Source of the DNA: Nocardia harenae NBRC 108248
Lineage (GTDB): Bacteria > Actinomycetota > Actinomycetes > Mycobacteriales > Mycobacteriaceae
DNA: 64,000 nucleotides
Reading direction: 5' to 3'
Assembly (NCBI RefSeq): GCF_001612885.1
Contig: NZ_BDBH01000006.1
Span: 124,001 to 188,000 of the forward strand
The position numbers were made by a program, and so were the translations under genes. Below are positions 18,719 to 27,548 of the stretch, in pieces (within the stretch, counting starts at the first letter, position 1; the number at the start of each line of letters is the position of its first letter). The notes beneath the pieces are model-generated. The model saw only the letters and a program-made list of their open reading frames with translations, was not told the origin of the DNA and did not search any database.

Positions 18719-18743
18719 TAGCACTCGAGCATGCCGAGTGCAA
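18719..18743 (-). promoter_or_regulatory. CIRCE element (HrcA operator), distal
   Basis: TAGCACTC - 9 nt - GAGTGCAA, closer to the consensus TTAGCACTC/GAGTGCTAA. Its centre is 35 bp from the proximal copy. It ends 2 nt from the stop of the upstream small gene. Confidence 0.9.
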
Positions 18744-18745
18744 GG

Positions 18746-19069
18746 TCAACCGGTCCAGCCTGGGTAGTCGGGGATCCACTGCCGGTCGTCGATGCGCAGC
18801 AGCAGCGCGACGAAGGCGTCCACCCGGCGCTGATCCGGATCGCGCGGCTCCTCGTTCTCCGTGGTGACCAGCTCCGCGTCGTGCAGCAGCAGCTCGGCCT
18901 CCACCCGCATGATCGCCCGGATGAAGGGCGGGGCGACCTCGGGTGGCAGGTCGCCGTTGACGATGTACTCGCCGTCCGGGCCGGATTCGGTGGACACGAA
19001 CGTCAGCGCGCGGACCAGATCCGCTCGCCGCTCCCCCGCCACCAGGTCGGAATCCGGTTCATCCGCCAT
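18746..19069 (-). CDS. Hypothetical acidic protein
   Basis: 107 residues, strongly acidic, no signal peptide or membrane segment. Contains a Pro-rich [20 protein letters not shown] and ends [11 protein letters not shown] do not recognise a named family. The ATG is preceded in coding sense by GATAAGATATAGCA, which could be a -10 region very near the start. It is divergent from the SUFU gene and its stop abuts the CIRCE element of groEL2. Confidence 0.65.
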   Translation of the reverse strand: MADEPDSDLVAGERRADLVRALTFVSTESGPDGEYIVNGDLPPEVAPPFIRAIMRVEAELLLHDAELVTTENEEPRDPDQRRVDAFVALLLRIDDRQWIPDYPGWTG

Positions 19070-19152
19070 TGCTATATCTTATCCGGCCGCGGCCGGAATG
19101 CCGGTTCGCCGCCGCGGCGGGCCGGTACCGCGGGTCCGCCTACAGTGGCGAG

Positions 19153-19785
19153 GTGAGTGAAACACCCGGCCGTCCCGACGTCACCGGGGCACTCGCGCGG
19201 CTCTACGCCGACACGGTGCCGGTGTACTGGGCGGGCGATAACCCCTGGTCGACGGGGGGTACCGAGCCGCTGGACGGCATCTCGGCATACCGCAGAACCG
19301 CCCCGATGCCGCACTGGCACTACGTGACGCACGGCCTCTCCGATCTCTTCGAGCACGGGCAGCGCTTCGAGTTCACCATGCGGACGCTGAACACCGCGGA
19401 CAGCACCGAGCCCCCGCAGTGGCCGGTGGATTTCCTGCAGAACCTGAGTCGGTTCGTGTTCCAGTCCGGCGAATGGTTCGAGCCGGGCGACGCGGTGAAA
19501 TCGGCGGTGCCGCTCGGCGGCGACGGCTCGGCGCTGCGCGCGGCGGGGTTCGTGCCCGACCCGGAGCTCGGCACCGTCGGCGGGCTGATGTTCCTGCAGA
19601 TCGTCGGGTTGACCACGGCCGAGTATCGGACCGCGCGCGGTCGCGACCTGCTCGACCTGCTGGCCCGGCTGGAGCCCGAGCTGCCGCTGTACGTCACCGA
19701 CGTCGCCAGGGATTCGCTGGTGCCCGAGCCGCCGCCCGCGGCGCGCTGGCCGCGCTGGGGCGGGGGTCTGGCGGGCAGGCCGTGA
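19153..19785 (+). CDS. Suppressor-of-fused (SUFU) domain protein
   Basis: 210 residues from the GTG at 19153. The SUFU fold is indicated by [18 protein letters not shown], the FEFTMRT strand, an [18 protein letters not shown] stretch and the [11 protein letters not shown] motif. In bacteria the SUFU family is known as one of the immunity-protein superfamilies of polymorphic toxin systems and also occurs as an orphan. No toxin gene is beside it here. Next gene, nadE, begins 23 nt downstream, so they may be co-transcribed. Confidence 0.85.
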   Translation: MSETPGRPDVTGALARLYADTVPVYWAGDNPWSTGGTEPLDGISAYRRTAPMPHWHYVTHGLSDLFEHGQRFEFTMRTLNTADSTEPPQWPVDFLQNLSRFVFQSGEWFEPGDAVKSAVPLGGDGSALRAAGFVPDPELGTVGGLMFLQIVGLTTAEYRTARGRDLLDLLARLEPELPLYVTDVARDSLVPEPPPAARWPRWGGGLAGRP

Positions 19786-19808
19786 CGGCGCCGGGAAAGA
19801 TGGACGCC

Positions 19809-21860
19809 ATGACGCTGCCGTTCGACTCGCTGTACCGGCACGGTTTCGCGCGGGTGGCCGTCGCGGTACCGACCCTGCGGGTGGCCGACCCCGCCTTCAA
19901 TGCCGCGCGCACCATCGAGCTGGCCCGCGAGGCCGCCGCGGACGGGACGGTGCTGACCGTCTTCCCCGAGCTCGGCCTCTCCAGCTACACCGCCGACGAC
20001 CTGTTCCACCAGGACGCGCTCGACCTGGCGGTGCGGCAGGCGCTGGCCGACATCGTCGAGGCCAGCCGCGAGATCGCCACCGTGCTCGTGGTCGGGGCGC
20101 CGCTGCGGGCCCAGGGCAGGCTGTTCAACTGCGGCATCGTGATCGCGGATGGCGCCGTGCTCGGCGCGGTGCCGAAGAGCTACCTGCCGAACTACCGCGA
20201 GTTCTACGAGAAGCGGCAGTTCGCGGCGGCCCGCGAGGTGCTCGCCGATACCGTGGAGATCGCCGGGCAGACCGTTCCCTTCGGCGCCGACCTGCTCTTC
20301 CCGACGAATGTCGACGGCTTCACCTTCCACCTGGAGATCTGCGAGGACGGCTGGGTGCCGCTGCCGCCGAGCGGCTTCGCCGCGCTGGCAGGCGCCACCG
20401 TGCTGGTGAACCTCTCGGCCAGCAATATCGTCGTCGGCAAGGCCGACTACCGGCGCGCGCTCTGCACCGGGCACTCGGCGCGCTACCTGGCCGCCTACCT
20501 GTACTCGGCGGCCGGCACCGGCGAGTCCACCACCGACATGGCCTGGGACGGGCAGGCGCTGGTCTGCGAGAACGGCGACCTGCTGGCCGAGGGCGAGCGG
20601 TTCGCCGACCACCCCCGGCTGGTCACCGCCGACCTGGACCTGCAGCGGCTGGCCGCGGACCGGGTGCGCACCACCAGCTTCGCCGACAATGTGCACGACC
20701 ACCGGGAGCGGCTCGGCCGGTTCCGGAGGGTTCCCGTCACCCTGCCGGTGCCGGGCGGCGCGATCCAGCTGCGCCGGGAGATCCCGCGCTTCCCCTACGT
20801 CCCCGCCGACCCGGCCGCGCGCAACGAGCGCTGCGCCGAGGTGCACCACATCCAGGTCGAGGGGCTGAGCACCCGGATGCGGGCGGCGGGCGCACAGCGG
20901 CTGGTGATCGGGGTCTCCGGCGGGCTCGATTCGACGCAGGCGCTGATCGTCGCGGCCAGGACCATGGACCGGCTCGGGCTGCCGCGCACCAATGTGCTCG
21001 CCTACACCATGCCCGGCTTCGCCACCAGCACCAGGACCAAGACCGACGCGCACCGGCTGATGGCGGCGCTCGGCGTCACCGCGAACGAGATCGATATCCG
21101 GCCGTCGGCCGAGCAGATGCTGCGCGACCTGGGGCACCCCGCCGCGGACGGGGCGCCGCAGTACGACGTCACCTACGAGAACGTGCAGGCGGGCGAGCGC
21201 ACCTCGCACCTGTTCCGGCTGGCGAACATGCACGACGCGCTGGTGGTCGGCACCGGCGACCTGAGCGAGCTGGCCCAGGGCTGGTGCACCTTCGGCGTCG
21301 GCGACCACATGGCGCACTACAGCGTGAACGCCTCGGTACCGAAGACGCTGATCCGGTACCTCATCGCCTGGGCGGCGGCGACCGGGGAGTTCGGGGCCGA
21401 GGCGAACGCGGCGCTGACCTCCATCCTGGCCACCGAGATCTCGCCGGAGCTGGTGCCATCGGCCGACGGCGACGACGCGCCCGGCCAGAGCTCCGAGGCC
21501 ACGGTCGGCCCCTACGAACTCCAGGATCTGCACCTCTACCAGCTGCTGCGCTTCGGCTACCGGCCGAGCCGGATCGCCTACCTGGCGCAGGCGGCGTGGT
21601 CGGACCGGACGCGCGGGCGCTGGCCCGACCTGATCCCGGAGGACCAGCGCAACGAGTACGACCTGGCCACCATCAAGCACTGGCTGCGGCTCTTCCTGCG
21701 CCGCTTCGTGCAGACCAGCCAGTTCAAGCGCTCCACGCTGCCGAACGCGCCGAAGGTCGGCTCCGGCGGCTCGCTCTCGCCGCGCGGCGACTGGCGGGCG
21801 CCGAGCGACGCGGTGGCGACGGCCTGGCTGGACGAGCTGGAGCGCAACGTCCCCGGCTAG
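19809..21860 (+). CDS. nadE: Glutamine-dependent NAD+ synthetase
   Basis: 683 residues (the mycobacterial enzyme is about 679). The N-terminal nitrilase-like glutaminase domain has Glu in [10 protein letters not shown], Lys in [13 protein letters not shown] and the nucleophile Cys in EICEDGWVP. The C-terminal ammonia-dependent synthetase has the PP-loop [23 protein letters not shown] and the closing [14 protein letters not shown]. It makes NAD from deamido-NAD with ammonia from Gln. I prefer the ATG at 19809 over 19800 because GGGAAAG is then well spaced. The 3' end overlaps the stop of the convergent Clp_N gene by 4 nt. Confidence 0.97.
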   Translation: MTLPFDSLYRHGFARVAVAVPTLRVADPAFNAARTIELAREAAADGTVLTVFPELGLSSYTADDLFHQDALDLAVRQALADIVEASREIATVLVVGAPLRAQGRLFNCGIVIADGAVLGAVPKSYLPNYREFYEKRQFAAAREVLADTVEIAGQTVPFGADLLFPTNVDGFTFHLEICEDGWVPLPPSGFAALAGATVLVNLSASNIVVGKADYRRALCTGHSARYLAAYLYSAAGTGESTTDMAWDGQALVCENGDLLAEGERFADHPRLVTADLDLQRLAADRVRTTSFADNVHDHRERLGRFRRVPVTLPVPGGAIQLRREIPRFPYVPADPAARNERCAEVHHIQVEGLSTRMRAAGAQRLVIGVSGGLDSTQALIVAARTMDRLGLPRTNVLAYTMPGFATSTRTKTDAHRLMAALGVTANEIDIRPSAEQMLRDLGHPAADGAPQYDVTYENVQAGERTSHLFRLANMHDALVVGTGDLSELAQGWCTFGVGDHMAHYSVNASVPKTLIRYLIAWAAATGEFGAEANAALTSILATEISPELVPSADGDDAPGQSSEATVGPYELQDLHLYQLLRFGYRPSRIAYLAQAAWSDRTRGRWPDLIPEDQRNEYDLATIKHWLRLFLRRFVQTSQFKRSTLPNAPKVGSGGSLSPRGDWRAPSDAVATAWLDELERNVPG

Positions 21861-22564
21861 CCGCCTGCCAGCCCGGCCAGGATCTCGACCAGGTGCGCCT
21901 CCACCCGCGCCTTCTCCAGTCCGAGGCCGCTGAGCACGCCGGTGCCGTTCTCCTGCTCCAGCAGCGCGAGCAGCACGTGCTCGGTACCGACGTAGTTGTG
22001 GCCGAGCCGGACCGCCTCGCGGAAGGTGAGCTCCAGCGCCTTCTTGGCGTCGGCGTCGAAGGGGATGAGCGGCGGGACCGGCTCGCCGGTCGGCTCGGGC
22101 AGCGCGGCGGCGGCGGCCGCGGCGACCGCGTCCAGGGTGACCCCCTGGGTCTCGATCTCCTTCGCCGCCAGCCCCTCCGGCTGGGTGAGCAGCCCGAGCA
22201 CCAGGTGCGGCAGCCCGATCACGGTGTGGCCGGAGTTGCGCGCCGCCTCCTGCGAGGCGGTGACAGCGCTGCGGGCGCGCGGGGTGAAACGGCCGAAACC
22301 CGCGGCCGGGTCGAGACCGGCGTCCGGGCCCTTCGGCACGAAGCGCTTCTGCGCGGCCTGCTTGCTGACGCCCATGCTGGCGCCGATATCGGTCCACGAG
22401 GCGCCGGAGCGGCGAGCCTGGTCGACGAAGTGGCCGATCAGGTGGTCGGCCACCTCGCCGAGCGTCCCCGCGGTCACCACGGCGTCGGAGAGCTGTTCCA
22501 GGACGTCGTCGGGGCGGGCCTTCTTGATGCCGTCGATCAGGTCGTCGAGTCGGATGTTCGTCAT
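21857..22564 (-). CDS. HTH plus Clp N-terminal (Clp_N) repeat-domain regulator
   Basis: 235 residues without an AAA+ module. The N-terminal half includes a helix-turn-helix-like [20 protein letters not shown] (about 55-74). From about 92 on come Clp_N repeats: [20 protein letters not shown] with [13 protein letters not shown], then a second half with [20 protein letters not shown]. Clp_N repeats recruit substrates and adaptors to ClpA/ClpC. A DNA-binding protein with such repeats could link proteolysis state to transcription. Two identical palindromes lie directly upstream of its ATG, so autoregulation is likely. The family is present in other actinobacteria but its role is unknown to me. Confidence 0.85.
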   Translation of the reverse strand: MTNIRLDDLIDGIKKARPDDVLEQLSDAVVTAGTLGEVADHLIGHFVDQARRSGASWTDIGASMGVSKQAAQKRFVPKGPDAGLDPAAGFGRFTPRARSAVTASQEAARNSGHTVIGLPHLVLGLLTQPEGLAAKEIETQGVTLDAVAAAAAAALPEPTGEPVPPLIPFDADAKKALELTFREAVRLGHNYVGTEHVLLALLEQENGTGVLSGLGLEKARVEAHLVEILAGLAGG

Positions 22565-22566
22565 GC

Positions 22567-22611
22567 GTCAACCATAGGTTGACGGGGCCTGCCCGTCAAC
22601 CATTGGTTGAC
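22567..22611. promoter_or_regulatory. Twin 17-bp palindromic operators of the Clp_N/HTH gene
   Basis: GTCAACCATAGGTTGAC (22567-22583) and GTCAACCATTGGTTGAC (22595-22611) are perfect 7-bp inverted repeats with 3-nt centres that differ by one base. Their centres are 28 bp apart. The first is 2 nt upstream of the ATG at 22564, so binding there would block transcription or translation initiation. The next minus-strand gene upstream (sigma factor) ends at 22661. Confidence 0.75.
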
Positions 22612-22660
22612 GATCAGAGACGGCGGGCGGATCGCCGACAGCTCCCCGCTGTGCAGCCGG

Positions 22661-23542
22661 TCACCGGAAGCGGCCGAGCTTCGCCGGGTTCAGCACGAAC
22701 GAGAGCGCGACCAGCCGCGGGCCGTCCGGGAAGTCGCCGAACTCCGGGACAACGACCACGTAGACCGCGCCGTCCACCCGGGCCAGCAACCCGGCCGCGC
22801 CATTGACCTCGGCGGCCTCCAGGGTGAAGCCCGCGGGCGCCTTCCTGACCAGACCGAGCAGGAAGGCCGAGACCTTGTCCGCGCCGACGACCGGGCGCCG
22901 GGCCGCGCTCACCACGCCGCCGCCGTCCGAGGTGGCGACCACGTCGGCGGCGAGCAGCGCGCGCAGCCCCGCCACGTCGCCGTCCCCCGCCGCGGCCAGG
23001 AAGCGCTCCAGCAGCTCGCGGGCCCGCTCCGCCGAGACCTCGAAGCGACCGCGGCCCTCGCGCACCCGGACGCTCGCGCGCGAGTAGAGCTGCTGCGAGT
23101 TCGCCTCGGAGAGCTCGAGCATGGCGGCGATCTCGCGGTGCGGGTAGCCGAAGGCCGCGCGCAGCACGAAGACCGCGCGCTCCACCGGGTTCAGCCGCTC
23201 CAGCGCGGCGAGCAGGGCGAGCGAGACCAGTTCGCGCTGCTGCGCCGTCTCCAGCGGGCCGAGATCGGTGTCCGGGGTCGGCACCGGCTCCGGCAGCCAG
23301 GGACCGACATAGCTCTCCCGCCTGGCGCGGGCCGAGACCAGCCAGGAGCGGCAGAGGTTCACCGTAACGGTGGTCAGCCAGGCCTCCGCCGAGCGGATCT
23401 CGGCGGTCTCGGCGGCGGCCCAGCGCAGGTAGGTCTCCTGCACCGCGTCCTCGGCCTCGCTCGCGCTGCCGAGCATGCGGTAGGCGAGCGCGAAGAGCCG
23501 CGGCCGCTGTCGCAGGAATTCGTCGAGGTCCGAGCCGCTCAC
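22661..23542 (-). CDS. ECF41-group RNA polymerase sigma factor with SnoaL-like C-terminal domain
   Basis: 293 residues from the GTG at 23542 (VSGSDLDEFLRQRPRLFALA). Region 2 is seen in AYRMLGSASEAEDAVQETYL and region 4 in REIAAMLELSEANSQQLYSR. The C-terminal SnoaL/NTF2-like extension has the ECF41 landmarks SDGGGVVSAAR and NPAKL (consensus NPDKL), known to modulate activity in place of an anti-sigma factor. ECF41 genes usually neighbour a carboxymuconolactone-type or DoxX oxidoreductase; none is adjacent here. It lies upstream of the Clp_N gene on the same strand. Confidence 0.9.
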   Translation of the reverse strand: MSGSDLDEFLRQRPRLFALAYRMLGSASEAEDAVQETYLRWAAAETAEIRSAEAWLTTVTVNLCRSWLVSARARRESYVGPWLPEPVPTPDTDLGPLETAQQRELVSLALLAALERLNPVERAVFVLRAAFGYPHREIAAMLELSEANSQQLYSRASVRVREGRGRFEVSAERARELLERFLAAAGDGDVAGLRALLAADVVATSDGGGVVSAARRPVVGADKVSAFLLGLVRKAPAGFTLEAAEVNGAAGLLARVDGAVYVVVVPEFGDFPDGPRLVALSFVLNPAKLGRFR

Positions 23543-23676
23543 CGGCTCGCCCGCCGACCGCGGCCGGTGCCGGCGCTGCCCGCCCTGCCCCGCGGCGCCT
23601 GCCGACCAGCGCGGCCGCCCGCCATGGCGGAGCGGCAGCGGCCGGTGTCGGATCGGGGCATCGGTCGCGGCTCCGG

Positions 23677-24579
23677 TCAGCGCGGCCGCGGCGAGTTGCG
23701 GTTGTTCCCACCCGGCCTGCGCAGCCGGAGCCGCGCGGTGGAGATGGCCGGGCGCGGCAGGCTCGGCCTGCGGCGCCGGGCCGCGCGCCGCTGCGCCCTG
23801 CGCTCGGCCGGCTTGTCCTGCCAGGTCTCCGGCCTGGCCGCGACCCAGCGCTGCGAACGCCAGGCGAACGGGATGTGCACCAGGTACAGCCCGATCAGCA
23901 CGAGCAGCAGCACGATCGGGAAGGTCACCAGCGCGGCGGCCGCGATCGCCACCAGCACCAGCAGCGCCGCCGCGGCCTGCGGCGCCACCCGCACCGACTT
24001 CATGGCCAGCGTCGGGATGGTGCTCACGCAGAGCAGCGCGGAGCACACGGTCCAGATGGCGACCTCGTAGAAGCCAACCCACCAGCCGTCGCCGAACTGC
24101 ACCAGCAGGGCGATCGGGGTCAGCGCGATGAGCGCACCCGCGGGGGCGGGAACGCCGACGAAGTACTCGCGCGACCACTCCGGCCTGGTGTCGTCGTCCA
24201 TCAGGGTGTTGAACCGGGCCAGCCGCAGCACGATGCTGACCGCGAAGAGCAGCGCGACGATCCAGCCCGCGCTGTACTCGTCGAGCAGCGCCACGTAGAG
24301 CACGAGCGCGGGGGCGACGCCGAAGGAGATGGCGTCGGAGAGCGAGTCCAGCTCGGCGCCGATCTTGGTGGTGGCGTCGAGCATGCGCGCCAGCCTGCCG
24401 TCCAGCGTGTCGAAGACCGCGGCCGCGCCGACCATGGCCAGCGCGGTCGACAGCTCGCCGTCCAGCCCGAACTTCACCGCGGAGAGCCCGGAGCAGAGCG
24501 CGAGGATGGTCACCATGCTCGGCAGCAGCCGGACGCTGCGCCTGCGGCGCCCCTCGGCGCGCCCCGCCTGCGCGATCAC
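23677..24579 (-). CDS. pssA: CDP-diacylglycerol-serine O-phosphatidyltransferase
   Basis: 300 residues. The CDP-alcohol phosphotransferase signature is complete: D57-x2-D60-G61-x2-A64-R65-x8-G74-x3-D78-x3-D82 (within [11 protein letters not shown]...GAELDSLSD). About eight hydrophobic segments follow, then a very Arg-rich cytoplasmic tail of about 50 residues. It makes phosphatidylserine, the precursor of phosphatidylethanolamine. Start overlaps the end of psd by ATGA, so psd and pssA form a translationally coupled operon, as in mycobacteria (Rv0437c-Rv0436c). Confidence 0.96.
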   Translation of the reverse strand: MIAQAGRAEGRRRRSVRLLPSMVTILALCSGLSAVKFGLDGELSTALAMVGAAAVFDTLDGRLARMLDATTKIGAELDSLSDAISFGVAPALVLYVALLDEYSAGWIVALLFAVSIVLRLARFNTLMDDDTRPEWSREYFVGVPAPAGALIALTPIALLVQFGDGWWVGFYEVAIWTVCSALLCVSTIPTLAMKSVRVAPQAAAALLVLVAIAAAALVTFPIVLLLVLIGLYLVHIPFAWRSQRWVAARPETWQDKPAERRAQRRAARRRRPSLPRPAISTARLRLRRPGGNNRNSPRPR

Positions 24580-25289
24580 GAGAGGACGGCGAGGACGGTC
24601 TCGCCGCCGATGGTGCGCTGACCGGGCAGCACCAGCAGGTCGGTGCCTGCCGGGAAGTAGGTGTCGACCCGGGAGCCGAAGCGGATCAGGCCGTAGGTGT
24701 CGCCGATGGTGAGCACATCACCGGCGCGCGCCTCGTTGACGATCCGGCGGGCGATCAGCCCGGCGATCTGCACCACCACGACCTGCTTGCCGTCGGGGGT
24801 CTCCAGCACCATGCCGGTGCGCTCGTTCACCGAGCTGGCCTCGGCCAGGTCGGCGGAGCGGAACTGGCCGGGCTGGTGCACCACGGTGCGCACGGTGCCG
24901 GAGACCGGGGTGCGCTGCACGTGCACGTCGAGCACCGAGAGGAAGACGCTGACCCGGGGCAGCGGGGCGTCGCCGAGCCCGAGTTCCGGCGGCGGCACCG
25001 CGGAGTCGACGAGCGCGACCTCGCCGTCCGCGGCGGCGACGACGGCGCCCCTGATGTTCGGCGGCACCCGGTGCGGGTGCCGGAAGAAGCCCGCGCAGGC
25101 CGCGGCCGTCAGCAGTCCGGCCCTGCGCAGCCACGTCCGCTTGCGGCCGAGCGCCGCCACCGCGAGCGGAGCGGCCACGAAGGGCAGCCCGGCGGGGTGC
25201 AGCGGGGGGATCGAGGACCGGATCAGGTCGGCGATGTGGCCGGCTCCGGTGGTCTCTGGGGTGCCGGACGGGGTCGGGCGGCGTGCCAC
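24576..25289 (-). CDS. psd: Phosphatidylserine decarboxylase proenzyme (archaeal/actinobacterial short type)
   Basis: 237 residues from the GTG at 25289 ([12 protein letters not shown]), near the mycobacterial length. Key parts are [10 protein letters not shown], the [19 protein letters not shown] block holding the active-site His, and the autocleavage region [15 protein letters not shown] where the Gly-Ser bond breaks to create the pyruvoyl group. It converts phosphatidylserine to phosphatidylethanolamine at the membrane. First gene of the psd-pssA pair. Confidence 0.95.
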   Translation of the reverse strand: MARRPTPSGTPETTGAGHIADLIRSSIPPLHPAGLPFVAAPLAVAALGRKRTWLRRAGLLTAAACAGFFRHPHRVPPNIRGAVVAAADGEVALVDSAVPPPELGLGDAPLPRVSVFLSVLDVHVQRTPVSGTVRTVVHQPGQFRSADLAEASSVNERTGMVLETPDGKQVVVVQIAGLIARRIVNEARAGDVLTIGDTYGLIRFGSRVDTYFPAGTDLLVLPGQRTIGGETVLAVLS

Positions 25290-25395
25290 GGGCTCCTCTT
25301 TCGATGTCGGGTACGAGCACCACACCTTACGCCGGGGCGGCCCCCGGATCGTGGTCGGCGCGGGGCACATCCCCGGCAAACGGGTGGGCAGACGA

Positions 25396-25430
25396 GATCG
25401 GCGCCGCCCCGCGCGCGGGCGGCGCCGATC
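25396..25430 (-). terminator. Terminator hairpin after the GlsB-like gene
   Basis: A perfect 14-bp stem, GATCGGCGCCGCCC (25396-25409) with 25417-25430, around a 7-nt loop. It lies 15 nt after the stop of the small membrane protein gene on the minus strand. Confidence 0.75.
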
Positions 25431-25445
25431 GGTTCGCGCCCTGGG

Positions 25446-25718
25446 TCAGCCGACCCGGCTGCGCCCGGTGACCAGGCTGACCAGGAACAGCAGGATGACC
25501 GCGCCACCGAGGCAGGTCAGGAAGCTGAAGATGAGGCCGCCGCCCTCGACGTCGACACCGAAGAGCTTCAGCAGGAAGCCGCCGATGAGTCCGCCGATGA
25601 CACCGACGACGATGTTGAGCAGGATGCCCTGCTGTGCGTCCGTCTTCATGAACTTGCTGGCGATCCAGCCGGCCAGGCCGCCGATGATGATCCAGCCGAT
25701 AATCCCGAGACCGAGCAT
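25446..25718 (-). CDS. GlsB/YeaQ/YmgE-family stress-response membrane protein
   Basis: 90 residues, three hydrophobic helices with many glycines: GIIGWIIIGGLAGWIASKFM, the loop TDAQQGILLNIVVGVIGGLI with the conserved G-x-x-x-N-[IV]-x-x-G-x-x-G pattern, and a final VILLFLVSLV. Members are small transglycosylase-associated proteins induced by envelope or general stress; biochemical role unclear. It is monocistronic, with its own hairpin. Confidence 0.92.
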   Translation of the reverse strand: MLGLGIIGWIIIGGLAGWIASKFMKTDAQQGILLNIVVGVIGGLIGGFLLKLFGVDVEGGGLIFSFLTCLGGAVILLFLVSLVTGRSRVG

Positions 25719-25828
25719 TGTGTCCTCGCATCACTAGTTGGGTGCGCGCCGCTTCGAGCCATCGACGCGCTGGGCATCGGATACCCCCGGTCGACGGGAA
25801 TACGCGCGCGTGTCACGGGGGCGAGATA

Positions 25829-25847
25829 ATATGAGGACGCCTCATAT
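25829..25847. promoter_or_regulatory. 19-bp inverted repeat upstream of fabH
   Basis: ATATGAGG - ACG - CCTCATAT, perfect 8-bp arms, AT-rich against its surroundings. It lies 85 nt before the fabH ATG in the divergent region shared with the GlsB-like gene. The cognate regulator is not apparent. Confidence 0.55.
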
Positions 25848-25931
25848 CTGCGTTCCGGACAACACCCGGCAACGCAGGACGGCAATCACCGACGCCACCC
25901 GCCGGCTCGGCCGTGGGGACAGGAGACGCAC

Positions 25932-26960
25932 ATGGTCGCTCGAATCGCACAGACGACCGGAGTTGAGCACACCGCCATCCTCGGGCTCGGGGTGTACCGC
26001 CCCGCGCGCATCGTCACCAACGACGAGGTCGCGGGGCCGATCGACTCCAGCGACGAATGGATCCGCACCCGCTCCGGCATCCGCACCCGCCGCTTCGCCG
26101 ACGACACCGAGACGGTGCGCAGCATGAGCGTCGCGGCCGCGAAGGGCGCGCTGGAATCGGCGGGGGTCGCCGTCGACCAGGTGGACACCGTGATCGTCGC
26201 GACCTCGACGCACCTCATGCTCACCCCGGCCGCCGCCCCGCAGATCGCCACCGAGCTCGGCATGGACGGCGCGGCCGCCTTCGACGTCTCGGCGGGCTGC
26301 GCGGGGTTCTGTCACGCGCTCGCGCTCGCCTCCGACCTGGTGCGGGCGGGCACCTCGGGGCACGTGCTGGTGATCGGCGTGGAGAAGCTGACCGACACCA
26401 TCAACAGCAAGGACCGCTCCACCGCGTTCCTCTTCGCCGACGGCGCGGGCGCGGTGGTCGTCGGCCCGGCCGCGGAGCAGGGCATCGGCCCGACGGTGTG
26501 GGGTTCGGACGGCACCCAGAGCCACGCCATCCGGCAGGACAAGGACTGGCTGGAGTTCTTCGCCGAGATCGAGGAGAAGGGGCTGGACGCGGTCCGCCCC
26601 TACCTGACCATGGAGGGCACCGCGGTCTTCCGCTGGGCCGCGCACTCGCTGGAGAAGGTCTGCCGGGACGCCATCGACCGCGCCGGGCTCGCCACCGACG
26701 ACCTCGACGCCATGATCCCGCACCAGGCCAACGGCCGGATCATCGAGATCATGGCCAGGGTGCTCGAGCTGCCGGAGAACTGCGCGCTCGCCAATGACAT
26801 CGAGGAGACCGGCAACACCTCGGCCGCCTCGATCCCGCTTGCCATGGAGCAGCTGCTGCGCAGCGGGCAGTCCAAGCCGGGCGACACCGCGCTGCTCATC
26901 GCCTTCGGCGCCGGGCTCTCGTACGCGGCACAGGTGGTGACGCTGCCGAACTGGGCCTGA
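25932..26960 (+). CDS. fabH: 3-oxoacyl-ACP synthase III (beta-ketoacyl-ACP synthase III)
   Basis: 342 residues. Catalytic triad visible: Cys123 in VSAGCAGF, His264 in IPHQAN, Asn295 in ETGNTSAAS; the substrate-tunnel and oxyanion FGAGLSYA is at the C-terminus. KAS III starts fatty acid elongation from acyl-CoA and malonyl-ACP; in mycolate producers FabH links FAS-I products to FAS-II. It is alone, not in a fab operon. The start is taken at ATG 25932, preceded by GGGGACAGGAGA, a good ribosome binding site. An inverted repeat lies in its promoter region. Confidence 0.95.
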   Translation: MVARIAQTTGVEHTAILGLGVYRPARIVTNDEVAGPIDSSDEWIRTRSGIRTRRFADDTETVRSMSVAAAKGALESAGVAVDQVDTVIVATSTHLMLTPAAAPQIATELGMDGAAAFDVSAGCAGFCHALALASDLVRAGTSGHVLVIGVEKLTDTINSKDRSTAFLFADGAGAVVVGPAAEQGIGPTVWGSDGTQSHAIRQDKDWLEFFAEIEEKGLDAVRPYLTMEGTAVFRWAAHSLEKVCRDAIDRAGLATDDLDAMIPHQANGRIIEIMARVLELPENCALANDIEETGNTSAASIPLAMEQLLRSGQSKPGDTALLIAFGAGLSYAAQVVTLPNWA

Positions 26961-26975
26961 AGCCCGGGGCCGAGG

Positions 26976-27431
26976 TCAGGCCGGGGCCTCGACCGCGGCC
27001 TTGATCCCGGCCAGCGTCTTCCGCATGCCCTCCACCAGCTTGACCTCGAACGACTCCGCGCCGCCGAGCACCGCGTTGATGGCGGTGCGGGAGAAGGCCG
27101 TGGTGCCTTCGGACATGTCCCTGGTCTGGGTGAGCCGGGTGCCGGTGGCGGTCGGCTCGAGGGCGAAGCGCCAGGTGCTTCGATTCTCGGTGACCTTGAA
27201 GGCGAACTCGCGGTTCGGCTCGAAGGCCACGATGCGCGAGGTTGTCGGCCAGTACTTCCAGCCGTCCCGGTTGAGGTTGACGGTCCAGGTGCCCGGCTTC
27301 AGCGCGCCGAGCGGCACCATCCGCACGCACTGCGGGCTGAACTCGGGAATCCGCCTCGGATCGGCGACAACGGCCCAGACTCGCTCCGGCGGGGCGATGA
27401 TGTCGACGGTCGCTTCCAGATTCTTCGGCAA
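26976..27431 (-). CDS. SRPBCC (polyketide cyclase/START-like) family protein
   Basis: 151 residues using a TTG start at 27431, chosen because AGGAGG precedes it and the domain begins at once (LEATVDIIAPPERVWAVVAD). The helix-grip fold continues with FSPQCVRMVP, EPNREFAFKVTENRSTWRFA and the long C-terminal helix VEGMRKTLAGIKAAVE. Such proteins bind hydrophobic ligands in a deep cavity; function varies. It is convergent with fabH (16 nt apart) and divergent from the receiver/thioredoxin-reductase fusion. Confidence 0.85.
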   Translation of the reverse strand: MPKNLEATVDIIAPPERVWAVVADPRRIPEFSPQCVRMVPLGALKPGTWTVNLNRDGWKYWPTTSRIVAFEPNREFAFKVTENRSTWRFALEPTATGTRLTQTRDMSEGTTAFSRTAINAVLGGAESFEVKLVEGMRKTLAGIKAAVEAPA

Positions 27432-27548
27432 CGCTGCCTCCTGTTCGCGGTACTGACGGATACACCTAATCCTAGTCGAGCGCGGCGGGGCTGTTCGCCC
27501 TGGGCAGAGCAATGCGACAGGTCGGTTTCCGGCGCGCATACTCGTTGG

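Noticed and set aside
19320..22571. A 1083-codon minus-strand open frame
   Set aside because: Antisense to nadE and in another frame of the Clp_N gene; composition is Arg/Gly/Pro/Ala-rich with no domain.
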